Origin: Streptomyces sp. GESEQ-35
GTDB lineage: Bacteria > Actinomycetota > Actinomycetes > Streptomycetales > Streptomycetaceae
DNA: 64,000 nt
Direction: 5' to 3'
Assembly (NCBI RefSeq): GCF_017948485.1
Contig: NZ_JAFFSX010000023.1
Span: 124,001-188,000, forward strand
Shown: positions 39,131 through 47,098 of the stretch, piece after piece
Layout: every line of letters starts with the position of its first letter
How positions within the stretch are numbered: the first letter of the stretch is position 1
Made by a program: the position numbers and the translations under genes
The notes under the pieces: model-generated
What the model was told of the DNA's origin: nothing
Databases searched by the model: none
The model's input: only the letters and a program-made list of their open reading frames with translations

Positions 39131-39967
39131 TCAGGAGGGGCTTGCGCTCTGCTGGTCCAGGAGCGCCTTGAAGTCCTGGGTGTCGGCGGCAGGCGGCTTC
39201 CGCACCGGGACCTGTACGCCGTAGTCGCTGTAGAGGGCGGTCTGGGTCAGCCGGCCGCTCGCCGTGCTGCTGTTCTCGACCTTCTTGACCAGCAGGTTCC
39301 TGGCGTTGACCCAGATGTCGACGGTCTCCGTGGTGACGCCGGCGCCCTGGAGTTGTCGTCTCAGCGCGGCGTCGGTGACGTCGGCCGCGGTCACGGTGCC
39401 GGAGTAGTGGGTGGTGGCCTGTCCGGCCACGGTCTCCTCGGCGACCTTGTGCACGTCGTCGGAGTCCAGCAACAGTCGCACCGACTGGTGGGGCGTGGTG
39501 CTGCGCATCTGGTCGGCGAGGCCGGCGCCGCCGCCGAGATCCTCAAGGTCTTCGTAGGCGTACTTGAGCCAGTGCTTGCCGCCCGCCTTGGCGGCGAAGG
39601 CGTCACCCATCCGCGCGTAGTAGGCGTCGGACAGATAGCGGGCCTCCATGGAGGTCACGCCGAGTCCTCGCATCGTCTCGGCCGCCGTGCCGCCGGTGTA
39701 CGTGATCGTCAGGGTGCCGCGGAGGCCCTTGCCCCAGCTGAGAGAGCCGTCGGCGGTGAGGGACACCTGGGTGCCCATGACGGTGCTTGACCGCACCCGG
39801 GCCGAGTCGGCCCGGTCGGTGGCGCGCTCGGCGGCGCGCAGGGCGGCGAGGGAGGCGGAAGCCGTGGGCTCCTTCACCTCGGGCCCGTCGGGAGAAGCGG
39901 AGGAGGTGCAGGCGGCTGTCGCCGTCAGCACGGCGGTCGCCGCGAGCCGGACCGTCGTCCTCTTCAT
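39131..39967 (-). CDS. Secreted lipoprotein, paralogue of 38181-39038
   Basis: 278 aa from MKRTTVRLAATAVLTATAAC, whose final Cys is the lipidation site. It shares with its neighbour the motif ATTHYSGTVTAADV, a WVNARNLLVKKVE strand like WVDGDDHTKQFRM, and the ending YSDYGVQVPVRKPP. That marks an old tandem duplication. It is placed after rplA with its own terminator between, so it is probably transcribed separately. Confidence 0.78.
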   Translation of the reverse strand: MKRTTVRLAATAVLTATAACTSSASPDGPEVKEPTASASLAALRAAERATDRADSARVRSSTVMGTQVSLTADGSLSWGKGLRGTLTITYTGGTAAETMRGLGVTSMEARYLSDAYYARMGDAFAAKAGGKHWLKYAYEDLEDLGGGAGLADQMRSTTPHQSVRLLLDSDDVHKVAEETVAGQATTHYSGTVTAADVTDAALRRQLQGAGVTTETVDIWVNARNLLVKKVENSSTASGRLTQTALYSDYGVQVPVRKPPAADTQDFKALLDQQSASPS

Positions 39968-40032
39968 CCGTCCCCCTGGTCTCCTGTGGTCTGTGCGCAC
40001 GCTAACCCAGAGCACAGGACCCTCACATGGGA

Positions 40033-40066
40033 ACGGGCCCCCCACCTCGAAAGGTGCGGGGCCCGT
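40033..40066 (-). terminator. Terminator after rplA
   Basis: ACGGGCCCCGCACCT, loop TTCG, AGGTGGGGGGCCCGT. A long GC stem with a UUCG-type loop, 35 nt beyond the rplA stop, ending the rplK-rplA transcript. Confidence 0.8.
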
Positions 40067-40101
40067 GACCGACTTCAGCGAGCCGTGAGGGCTCGGCCCG
40101 G

Positions 40102-40827
40102 TCAGACAGCTGCCGGGTCCTCCTCGGTGAGGAGGTTGCGGGTGCGGTTCGGGTCGACCGGAATGCCGGGGCCGATCGTGGTGCTGATCGCGGCCTTCTT
40201 GATGTAGCGACCCTTGGCGGCGGACGGCTTCAGACGGAGGATCTCCTCCAGCGCGGCGCCGTAGTTCTCCACCAGCTTGGTGTCGTCGAAGGACGACTTG
40301 CCGATGATGAAGTGCAGGTTCGAGTGCTTGTCGACGCGGAACTCGATCTTGCCGCCCTTGATCTCGGTCACGGCCTTGGCCACGTCCGGGGTCACGGTGC
40401 CGGTCTTCGGGTTCGGCATCAGACCACGGGGGCCGAGGACGCGGCCGAGGCGGCCGACCTTGCCCATGAGGTCCGGGGTGGCGACGACGGCGTCGAAGTC
40501 CAGACGGCCCTTCGTCACCTCGTCGATGAGCTCGTCGGAGCCGACGATGTCGGCGCCCGCGGCACGCGCGGCCTCGGCACGGTCGCCGGTCGCGAAGACC
40601 AGGACCCGGGCGGTCTTACCGGTGCCGTGCGGGAGGTTCACGGTGCCACGGACCATCTGGTCGGCCTTGCGCGGGTCGACACCCAGACGGAAGGCGACCT
40701 CGACGGTGCCGTCGAACTTGGTCGTGGAGGTCTCCTTGGCGAGACGGACGGCCTCGAGCGGGGCGTAGAGCTTGTCCCGGTCGATCTTGGCGTCCGCAGC
40801 GCGGAGAGACTTGCTGCGCTTGCTCAC
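40102..40827 (-). CDS. rplA: 50S ribosomal protein L1
   Basis: 241 aa, begins MSKRSKSLRAADAKIDRDKL. The L1-stalk protein mediating E-site tRNA release. RVLGPRGLMPNPKTGTVTPD and GKIEFRVDKHSNLHFIIGK are canonical. rplK is 74 bp upstream. L1 autoregulates in E. coli; no leader mimic was identified here. Confidence 0.97.
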   Translation of the reverse strand: MSKRSKSLRAADAKIDRDKLYAPLEAVRLAKETSTTKFDGTVEVAFRLGVDPRKADQMVRGTVNLPHGTGKTARVLVFATGDRAEAARAAGADIVGSDELIDEVTKGRLDFDAVVATPDLMGKVGRLGRVLGPRGLMPNPKTGTVTPDVAKAVTEIKGGKIEFRVDKHSNLHFIIGKSSFDDTKLVENYGAALEEILRLKPSAAKGRYIKKAAISTTIGPGIPVDPNRTRNLLTEEDPAAV

Positions 40828-40901
40828 TTCTTCTCCTGGGGATTCTTAGGAGTCGTGGTCCGGGCCGAGCAGGCCCCGCCACTACTGCTGGGAGTTGGGG
40901 T

Positions 40902-41336
40902 TCAGCCCTCGACCGTGATGCCCATGGAACGGGCGGTGCCGGCGATGATCTTCGACGCGGCGTCCAGGTCGTTGGCGTTGAGGTCGGGCATCTTCGTGGT
41001 GGCGATCTCGCGGACCTGCGCCTGGGTGATCTTGGCGACCTTGGTCTTGTGCGGCTCGCCGGAGCCCTTCTCCACGCCCGCGGCCTTGAGGATCATCTTG
41101 GCGGCCGGCGGGGTCTTGGTCACGAAGGTGAAGGAGCGGTCCTCGTAGACCGTGATCTCCACCGGGATGACCCAACCGCGCTGCGACTCGGTCGCCGCGT
41201 TGTAGGCCTTGCAGAACTCCATGATGTTCACGCCGTGCTGACCCAGCGCGGGGCCGACCGGCGGAGCCGGGTTGGCCGCACCGGCCTGGATCTGGAGCTT
41301 GATGAGCCCCGTGACCTTCTTCTTCTTGGGAGGCAT
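40902..41336 (-). CDS. rplK: 50S ribosomal protein L11
   Basis: 144 aa, begins [20 protein letters not shown]. It forms the GTPase-associated centre and is required for RelA activation; in Streptomyces it corresponds to the RelC locus. The Pro-rich N-domain ([20 protein letters not shown]), the thiostrepton contact region, is intact. Confidence 0.97.
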
Positions 41337-41437
41337 TGCTCTCTCCGGGTCCTAGTGAGAGGTGATCGCCTGCCACCCGATCATCCGGATGGAGGCATAC
41401 CGCACAACGATAACGGGTATCCCTGCGTGGCCAAAAA

Positions 41438-41482
41438 CCGAGCAGGTCAGACCGGCTTCAGCAGCCCGTCTGACCTGTTCGG
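41438..41482 (-). terminator. Intrinsic terminator after nusG
   Basis: CCGAACAGGTCAGAC and GTCTGACCTGCTCGG form a 15-bp stem with one mismatch, followed by TTTTT on the transcribed strand. It starts 21 nt beyond the nusG stop and separates secE-nusG from rplK-rplA. Confidence 0.88.
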
Positions 41483-41503
41483 AAGCTGTACGTCCAGAAG
41501 GTG

Positions 41504-42358
41504 CTAGTTCTTCTGGATCTGGTCGAAGGACAGCTCGACCGGGGTCTCCCGGCCGAAGATCTCGACCAGGCCCTTGACCTTCTTCGAGTCCGCGTTGATC
41601 TCGTTGATGGTGGCCTGAAGCGTGGCGAACGGGCCGTCGGTGACGGTGACCGAGTCGCCGACCTCGAAGTCCAGCACCTGGACCTCGACCTTGCGCTGCG
41701 GGGCGGGCTTGCCCTCGGCCTCGGCGGCCTCACGGGCGGCCTTCTCCTCGGCCTCCGGGGCGAGCATCTTGACGATCTCGTCCAGGGTCAGCGGGTACGG
41801 GTCGTAGGCGTTGCCCACGAAGCCGGTGACGCCGGGGGTGTTGCGGACGACGCCCCAGGACTCGTTCGTCAGGTCCATGCGGACGAGGACGTAACCCGGG
41901 AGCTTGTTCTGCTTGATCGTCTTGCGGTCGCCGTTCTTGATCTGGACGACCTCTTCCTGCGGCACCTCTGCCGCGAAGATGTAGTCCTCGACGTTCAGCG
42001 AGACGGCGCGCTGCTCCAGGTTGGTCTTCACCCGGTTCTCGTAGCCGGCGTAGGTGTGGATGACGTACCACTCACCGGGCAGCGTGCGGAGTTCCTCGCG
42101 CAGGGCGGCGACGGGGTCGACCGGCTCGGCCGGCTCCTCTTCCTCGATCGCCTCAGCCTCAACGGCCTCGTCCTCAACGGCCTCGTCCTCGGCCGCCTCG
42201 TCCTCGACGTGTACGGCGGCTTCCTCGGCGGGCTCACCCTCGACGGCGTCGGCAGCCTCGACCTCGTCCAGGTCGTCGTCGGCACCCTCGACGATCTCGA
42301 GCTCGTCTTCCACGGACTCGACCGGCTCGATGGCGTCGTTCACGTTCGGGTCAGACAC
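41504..42358 (-). CDS. nusG: Transcription antitermination factor NusG, acidic N-terminus
   Basis: 284 aa against about 180 in E. coli. The first 90 or so residues are almost wholly acidic (EDEAAEDEAVEDEAVEAEA), from short DNA repeats around 42150-42210. The NGN domain begins at GEWYVIHTYAGYENRVKTNL, and the KOW domain is VGDSVTVTDGPFATLQ near the end. NusG binds RNA polymerase and, through KOW, S10. Acidic NusG extensions are usual in Streptomyces. Confidence 0.96.
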   Translation of the reverse strand: MSDPNVNDAIEPVESVEDELEIVEGADDDLDEVEAADAVEGEPAEEAAVHVEDEAAEDEAVEDEAVEAEAIEEEEPAEPVDPVAALREELRTLPGEWYVIHTYAGYENRVKTNLEQRAVSLNVEDYIFAAEVPQEEVVQIKNGDRKTIKQNKLPGYVLVRMDLTNESWGVVRNTPGVTGFVGNAYDPYPLTLDEIVKMLAPEAEEKAAREAAEAEGKPAPQRKVEVQVLDFEVGDSVTVTDGPFATLQATINEINADSKKVKGLVEIFGRETPVELSFDQIQKN

Positions 42359-42402
42359 TGTGGCTGCTTCTTCCTGGATACATGGGGGTGGAACGCGCGA
42401 AA

Positions 42403-42423
42403 GGGGCGCCTGGTACGGCGCCC
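42403..42423 (-). terminator. Short hairpin between secE and nusG
   Basis: GGGCGCC, loop GTACCA, GGCGCCC, then CTTTCGC on the transcribed strand, 13 nt beyond the secE stop. A 7-bp GC stem with a weak T tract; it may be a partial terminator or attenuator within secE-nusG. Confidence 0.5.
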
Positions 42424-42435
42424 TTCGCTTTCGGC

Positions 42436-42717
42436 TCAGCCGAAGACGTACTTGGCGGCCTTGTCGAGTCCGAAGTCAATCAGAGTCACCAGGCCGATCA
42501 TCACGACGACGAAGATGATCACGACGGTCGTGTACGTCGAGAGCTGGTTGCGCGTCGGCCAGACGACCTTGCGGAGTTCCGCGACGATCTGGCGGTAGAA
42601 GAGCGCAAGCCGCTTCAGCGGGCCCTTCTTCGCACGCTTGCCGCCCTTGCGGCCCTGCTGCCTCGGCGTTTCATCCTGGGCATCAGGCGTGTCGATGGAG
42701 CCCACGGCGTCCGTCAT
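42436..42717 (-). CDS. secE: Preprotein translocase subunit SecE
   Basis: 93 aa. A single C-terminal membrane helix (VVIIFVVVMIGLVTLIDFGL) after a basic cytoplasmic part containing the amphipathic RQIVAELRKVVWPTRNQLST, the SecE signature. It clamps SecY. tRNA-Trp lies 108 bp upstream. Confidence 0.97.
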   Translation of the reverse strand: MTDAVGSIDTPDAQDETPRQQGRKGGKRAKKGPLKRLALFYRQIVAELRKVVWPTRNQLSTYTTVVIIFVVVMIGLVTLIDFGLDKAAKYVFG

Positions 42718-42825
42718 TCGTCCTCACCTGATTCCGGGTCGTGGCCGTGCCGCGCCCGGTCTGAGCCGCACGGCGCATTGCTGCTGTACGTACATGCGCA
42801 CACATCCTGGCGAAGGTGTGTGTAG

Positions 42826-42898
42826 CAGGGCCGGAGGGACTTGAACCCCCAACCGCTGGTTTTGGAGACCAGTGCTCTACCAATTGAGCTACGACCCT
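42826..42898 (-). tRNA. trpT: tRNA-Trp (CCA)
   Basis: 73 nt on the minus strand. Acceptor AGGGTCG pairs with CGGCCCT, with discriminator G. D-arm GCTC/GAGC, anticodon stem CTGGT/ACCAG with loop CTCCAAA (anticodon CCA), T-arm GGGGG-TTCAAGT-CCCTC. CCA is not encoded. It is placed just before secE, the usual actinobacterial arrangement. Confidence 0.96.
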
Positions 42899-43170
42899 TT
42901 GGTTCTCCCCAAACGTACCGCATCCGCCCGGATGCTCGGTGTGCACCGGATGAGCGCGGCCCGTACGAGGCCAACGAGGTGAGAGTGTACGTGTTCTGCG
43001 GCCGGTCGTCGAACAGAAAGTGCCCGTAGGGGCTTTGTCGGTGACGGGGCGACAGAAGATCACCCTGGCCGGGGGCCGGTTCCGCACGCTTGTTCAGCGA
43101 TCGGCCCGGTGTTGTTCAGTCCGTGAAACCCGCGTGCCGGGCAGGTTTCCGGTCTGAAACGATGGGCCCC

Positions 43171-44397
43171 ATGAGCCCTGCAACCCCTCCCACCGAGCGC
43201 CGGGTCTCCGCCCGAGTCGGCGCGATCTCCGAGTCCGCCACCCTCGCCGTCGACGCCAAGGCCAAGGCCCTCAAGGCCGCCGGGCGTCCGGTGATCGGCT
43301 TCGGCGCCGGCGAGCCCGACTTCCCGACCCCGGACTACATCGTCGAGGCCGCGATCGAGGCCTGCAAGAACCCGAAGTACCACCGCTACACGCCGGCGGG
43401 CGGTCTGCCCGAGCTGAAGGCCGCGATCGCCGCGAAGACGCTGCGCGACTCCGGCTACGAGGTCGACCCGTCGCAGATCCTCGTCACCAACGGCGGCAAG
43501 CAGGCGATCTACGAGGCCTTCGCCGCGATCCTCGACCCGGGCGACGAGGTCATCGTCCCGGCGCCGTACTGGACGACGTACCCGGAGTCGATCCGGCTGG
43601 CCGGCGGTGTGCCGGTGGACGTCGTGGCCGACGAGACGACCGGCTACCGGGTGAGCGTGGAGCAGCTGGAGGCGGCGCGCACCGAGAAGACGAAGGTCGT
43701 CCTCTTCGTGTCCCCGTCGAACCCGACCGGCGCGGTCTACAGCGAGCAGGAGACCGAGGCGATCGGCCGCTGGGCTGCGGAGCACGGCCTGTGGGTGCTG
43801 ACGGACGAGATCTACGAGCACCTGGTGTACGGCGACGCGTCGTCCGTGTCGCTGCCCGCGGTGCTGCCCGAGCTGCGCGACAAGTGCATCGTGGTCAACG
43901 GTGTGGCGAAGACGTACGCCATGACGGGCTGGCGGGTCGGCTGGATCATCGGCCCGAAGGACGTGGTGAAGGCGGCGACGAACCTCCAGTCGCACGCCAC
44001 GTCGAACGTGTCGAACGTCGCCCAGGTGGCGGCCCTCGCGGCGGTCTCCGGCAGCCTGGACGCGGTCGCGAAGATGCGTGAGGCCTTCGACCGGCGCCGC
44101 AGGACGATCGTGCGGATGCTCAACGAGATCGACGGCGTGCTGTGCCCGGAGCCGGAGGGCGCGTTCTACGCGTACCCGTCGGTGAAGGCTCTGCTCGGCA
44201 AGGAGATCCGTGGCAAGCGCCCGCAGGACACGGTCGAGCTGGCCGCGCTGATCCTGGAGGAGGCGGAGGTCGCGGTCGTACCCGGCGAGGCGTTCGGGAC
44301 GCCGGGCTATCTGCGGCTGTCGTACGCGCTGGGTGACGAGGATCTCGTCGAGGGCGTGAGCCGCATCCAGAAGCTGCTGGCGGAGGCCAGGGACTGA
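43171..44397 (+). CDS. aspC: Aspartate aminotransferase, class I
   Basis: 408 aa from MSPATPPTERRVSARVGAIS; the frame extends to 43090 but this start is the family one. Fold-type I PLP enzyme: SPSNPTG with Asn184, TDEIYEHLVY with Asp212 and Tyr215, and the Schiff-base Lys247 in GVAKTYAMTGWRVGW. It interconverts aspartate and oxaloacetate with glutamate. It is divergent from secE/tRNA-Trp and followed by a strong terminator. Confidence 0.94.
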   Translation: MSPATPPTERRVSARVGAISESATLAVDAKAKALKAAGRPVIGFGAGEPDFPTPDYIVEAAIEACKNPKYHRYTPAGGLPELKAAIAAKTLRDSGYEVDPSQILVTNGGKQAIYEAFAAILDPGDEVIVPAPYWTTYPESIRLAGGVPVDVVADETTGYRVSVEQLEAARTEKTKVVLFVSPSNPTGAVYSEQETEAIGRWAAEHGLWVLTDEIYEHLVYGDASSVSLPAVLPELRDKCIVVNGVAKTYAMTGWRVGWIIGPKDVVKAATNLQSHATSNVSNVAQVAALAAVSGSLDAVAKMREAFDRRRRTIVRMLNEIDGVLCPEPEGAFYAYPSVKALLGKEIRGKRPQDTVELAALILEEAEVAVVPGEAFGTPGYLRLSYALGDEDLVEGVSRIQKLLAEARD

Positions 44398-44428
44398 CGG
44401 GTCCTGTCCGGCCTGAGGCCGGGAACCT

Positions 44429-44458
44429 GGGGCACATACCGGTTTTGGTATGTGCCCC
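44429..44458 (+). terminator. Terminator after aspC
   Basis: GGGGCACATACC, loop GGTTTT, GGTATGTGCCCC: a perfect 12-bp stem 32 nt after the stop, followed by ATTCGTTTG. Confidence 0.85.
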
Positions 44459-44533
44459 ATTCGTTTGTGCGAGCAAGACCACTAACGGGGAAAGCGCTAC
44501 CGGGACGACAGGAACGTACGGCAGGATCCTGGA

Positions 44534-45574
44534 ATGGAGCGTGTACGTGATGTCTCTGAGCTGCCGAAGGCCCATCTGCATCTGCATTTCACCGGATCGA
44601 TGCGGCCCACCACCCTGCTGGAGCTGGCCGACAAGTACGGCGTGCGTCTGCCCGAGGCGCTGACCGAGGCACTGACCAGCGGGGAGCCACCGAGACTACG
44701 GGCGACGGACGAGCGGGGCTGGTTCCGTTTCCAGCGGCTGTACGACTCCGCGCGCTCGTGTCTGCGGCAGCCGGAGGACATTCAGCGGCTGGTGCGGGAG
44801 GCCGCGGAGGAGGACGTCAGGGACGGCTCGGGGTGGCTGGAGATCCAGGTCGACCCGACGTCGTACGCCCCTCGGCTGGGCGGTCTGATCCCGGCGCTGG
44901 AGATCATCCTGGACGCGGTGGAGTCGGCGATGCGGGAGACCGGGCTGGGGATGCGGGTGCTGGTCGCCGCGAACCGGATGAAGCATCCGCTGGATGCCCG
45001 CACGCTGGCTCGGCTGGCGGTGCGGTACGCGGAGCGTGGTGTGGTGGGATTCGGGTTGTCGAACGACGAACGACGGGGCATGGCGCGGGACTTCGACCGT
45101 GCGTTCCACATCGCGCGGGAGGGCGGCCTGCTGTCGGCTCCCCACGGCGGCGAGCTGACTGGCCCGGCGTCCGTGCGTGACTGCCTGGACGACCTGCACG
45201 CGAACCGGATCGGGCACGGCGTGCGTGCGGCGGAGGACCCGCGGCTGCTGAAGCGGCTGGCCGACCGGGGGGTCACCTGCGAGGTGTGCCCGTCGTCGAA
45301 TGTGGCCCTCGGCGTGTACGAGGAGCCTGAGGACGTTCCGTTGCGGACGCTGTTCGAGGCGGGTGTTCCGATGGCGCTGGGCGCCGACGATCCGCTTCTG
45401 TTCGGGTCCCGGCTGGCCGCCCAGTACGAGCTTGCCCGCCGTCATCATGGCTTCACGGACGCGGAGTTGGCGGAGCTGGCCCGCCAGTCGGTACGGGCGT
45501 CGGCGGCGCCGGAGGATGTGCGGCGGAAGCTGCTGTCGGGGGTGGACGACTGGTTGGCGGGGGCGCCGGGGTAG
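44534..45574 (+). CDS. add: Adenosine deaminase-family protein
   Basis: 346 aa. Zinc ligands His16 and His18 lie in HLHLHFTGS. APHGGELTGP supplies the next His and the proton-shuttle Glu, RIGHG is the substrate loop, CPSSN follows, and GADDPLLFG holds the tandem Asp. The purine-deaminase fold is complete. HFTG replaces the usual HLDG, and GADDP the usual STDDP, so substrate preference may differ from classical adenosine deaminase. Confidence 0.88.
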   Translation: MERVRDVSELPKAHLHLHFTGSMRPTTLLELADKYGVRLPEALTEALTSGEPPRLRATDERGWFRFQRLYDSARSCLRQPEDIQRLVREAAEEDVRDGSGWLEIQVDPTSYAPRLGGLIPALEIILDAVESAMRETGLGMRVLVAANRMKHPLDARTLARLAVRYAERGVVGFGLSNDERRGMARDFDRAFHIAREGGLLSAPHGGELTGPASVRDCLDDLHANRIGHGVRAAEDPRLLKRLADRGVTCEVCPSSNVALGVYEEPEDVPLRTLFEAGVPMALGADDPLLFGSRLAAQYELARRHHGFTDAELAELARQSVRASAAPEDVRRKLLSGVDDWLAGAPG

Positions 45575-45578
45575 CGCC

Positions 45579-45729
45579 AGGGCCTGTCCGGCGGATCAGG
45601 TCGCAGGAAACCAACGGTGCCTCATCAGCGCAGGTGAGCGGGGACGATGGGGAGTCGGCGACCGACGACAACGCCGCGGATCGGCGGACCGGGCCCCGCG
45701 TCTGCGGCATGATCCGCCGGGCAGGCTCT
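45579..45729. mobile_element. MITE-like element with about 20-bp terminal inverted repeats
   Basis: 151 bp between the convergent stops of the deaminase and TetR genes. The left end AGGGCCTGTCCGGCGGATCA and the reverse complement of the right end AGAGCCTGCCCGGCGGATCA differ at only 2 of 20 positions. There is no coding capacity and no certain target duplication. The right repeat begins at the TetR stop codon. The shape is that of a non-autonomous transposon remnant, and it may now act as a terminator for both genes. Confidence 0.6.
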
Positions 45730-46330
45730 AGGCGGTGATGCCGGCCAGGAGCGTGCGGGCGAGCCGTTGGGCGAAGGTGTCCACGGGCGGCCGTACGCCC
45801 TCCGGTGTCGCCTCGTAGGCGAACGCGCGCTGGGCGCAGGCGCCGAGCAGCAGGGACGCCGCCGCGAAGGTGTCGGCGTCGGCGCGGATCCGGCCCGCTT
45901 CCTGCTCGGCGCGGAGGTACGCGTCCAGGCCCTCGATGGGCTTGTGCGGGCCAAGGCCCATCTGTCTCATGGCGTCGTCGTGCCGCCGTTTGAGCTGGGT
46001 CTCGGCGTACAGCGAGGCGGCGATCGGGAAGCTCTGCTCGTAGAAGAGGGCCGCCTCTCGGGCGATCTCGGTGAGGTTCTCCTCGATCGTGTGCCCGCCC
46101 GGCTCGGCGGCGAGGCTGCTCAGCAGGGGGCCCAGCCGGGGCAGCCGCTCGGCGAGGACGCGGATGAACAGGTCTTCCTTGCTCGCGAAGTACTTGTAGA
46201 GCGCGGCTTCCGAGCAGCCGGCCGCCTTGGCGATCTCCTTGGTGGTGGCGCGGGCCAGGCCGACGGTGAGCATCAGCTCGTGGGCGGCGTCGAGGATGCG
46301 GACGCTGGCCGGTTTCTGCACGGATTCCAC
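45728..46330 (-). CDS. TetR-family regulator (operates on 46360-46408)
   Basis: 200 aa. HTH at about residues 30-52: RATTKEIAKAAGCSEAALYK and YFASKEDLF, canonical TetR. The ligand domain is helical and unassigned. It is divergent from an NAD(P)-binding protein gene. The 109-bp gap holds two related palindromes, the likely operators. The stop codon abuts the MITE-like element. Confidence 0.9.
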   Translation of the reverse strand: MESVQKPASVRILDAAHELMLTVGLARATTKEIAKAAGCSEAALYKYFASKEDLFIRVLAERLPRLGPLLSSLAAEPGGHTIEENLTEIAREAALFYEQSFPIAASLYAETQLKRRHDDAMRQMGLGPHKPIEGLDAYLRAEQEAGRIRADADTFAAASLLLGACAQRAFAYEATPEGVRPPVDTFAQRLARTLLAGITA

Positions 46331-46359
46331 GAGGGCGGATCTTACCGGGGTTGACGGAT

Positions 46360-46379
46360 GAGTGAGTACTTACCCACTC
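46360..46379. promoter_or_regulatory. TetR operator, copy 1
   Basis: GAGTGAGTACTTACCCACTC, an imperfect 20-bp palindrome (16 of 20 positions), just upstream of the regulator start and overlapping a TTGACG (46351-46356) that may be the -35 of the divergent gene. Confidence 0.6.
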
Positions 46380-46390
46380 TGGAGTCAGAC

Positions 46391-46408
46391 GGTGAGTGAA
46401 TACTCACC
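46391..46408. promoter_or_regulatory. TetR operator, copy 2
   Basis: GGTGAGT-GAAT-ACTCACC, a perfect 7-bp inverted repeat, 32 nt before the NAD(P)-binding protein ATG. It shares GTGAGT with copy 1, spaced by about three helical turns. Confidence 0.65.
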
Positions 46409-46439
46409 CACCCAATGCGGCAGAGAGTCAGGAGAAGCC

Positions 46440-47072
46440 ATGAACCTCACGGTTTTCGGTGCCACCGGCGGTATCGGCCAGGAGATCGTCCGGCAGGCGC
46501 TGACCGCCGGGCACCAGGTGACGGCGGTCGTACGGGATCCCGCGCGACTCCCGGTGACAGGCGCGGGCCTGGAGGTGTTCCGGGCGGACGTGACCGACCC
46601 GGACGCGCTACGCCCCGCGGTGACCGGGCGGGACGCGGTCCTTTCGGGCCTCGGCGCGCGCAGCCGTAAGGACGCCGGTGTCGCCGCCCGCCTCACGCGT
46701 ACGGTGCTGCGGGCCATGGAGGCGGAGGGCACTCGGCGGCTGCTGGTCGTGAGCGCGGCTCCGCTCGGGCCCGCGCCGGCGCAGGACGGCCCCCTCGACC
46801 GAGCCGTGCGCGGCCTGGTCTCCGCGGTCCTCAAGGACGTCTACGACGACCTCAGGGAAATGGAGGCGGAGCTCGCCCGCAGCGCGGTCGGCTGGACTTC
46901 GGTGCGGCCGCCGCGGCTCCAGGACAAGCCGCTCACCGGCGTGTACCGCACGGTCGTCGGCGGAACCCCGGCCAAGGGCCGCTTCATCGGCCGCGCGGAC
47001 GTGGCCCACGCGATGCTGGCGATGGCGGGCGACCCGGGGACGGTGAAGCAGGGGGTGGGCGTCGCCTACTGA
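46440..47072 (+). CDS. NAD(P)-binding atypical SDR (NmrA/YwnB-like)
   Basis: 210 aa from MNLTVFGATGGIGQEIVRQA, with GGAGAAGCC upstream. The Rossmann motif GATGGIG is at residues 7-13, and SAAPLG and SVRPPRLQDKP complete the atypical SDR pattern. There is no YxxxK catalytic pair, as usual in this subgroup. It is controlled by the divergent TetR. Such pairs often respond to quinone or flavin-type stress, but the substrate is not known. Confidence 0.82.
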   Translation: MNLTVFGATGGIGQEIVRQALTAGHQVTAVVRDPARLPVTGAGLEVFRADVTDPDALRPAVTGRDAVLSGLGARSRKDAGVAARLTRTVLRAMEAEGTRRLLVVSAAPLGPAPAQDGPLDRAVRGLVSAVLKDVYDDLREMEAELARSAVGWTSVRPPRLQDKPLTGVYRTVVGGTPAKGRFIGRADVAHAMLAMAGDPGTVKQGVGVAY

Positions 47073-47098
47073 TCCTTACGTCGCCTACTGATCCTTAC
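47061..47098. repeat. 19-bp tandem duplication spanning two stop codons
   Basis: GTCGCCTACTGATCCTTAC occurs twice in a row. Copy 1 holds the TGA of the SDR gene. Copy 2 holds the TTA, which is the TAA stop of murB on the other strand. A local duplication has separated two genes that would otherwise have nearly abutted. Confidence 0.85.
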
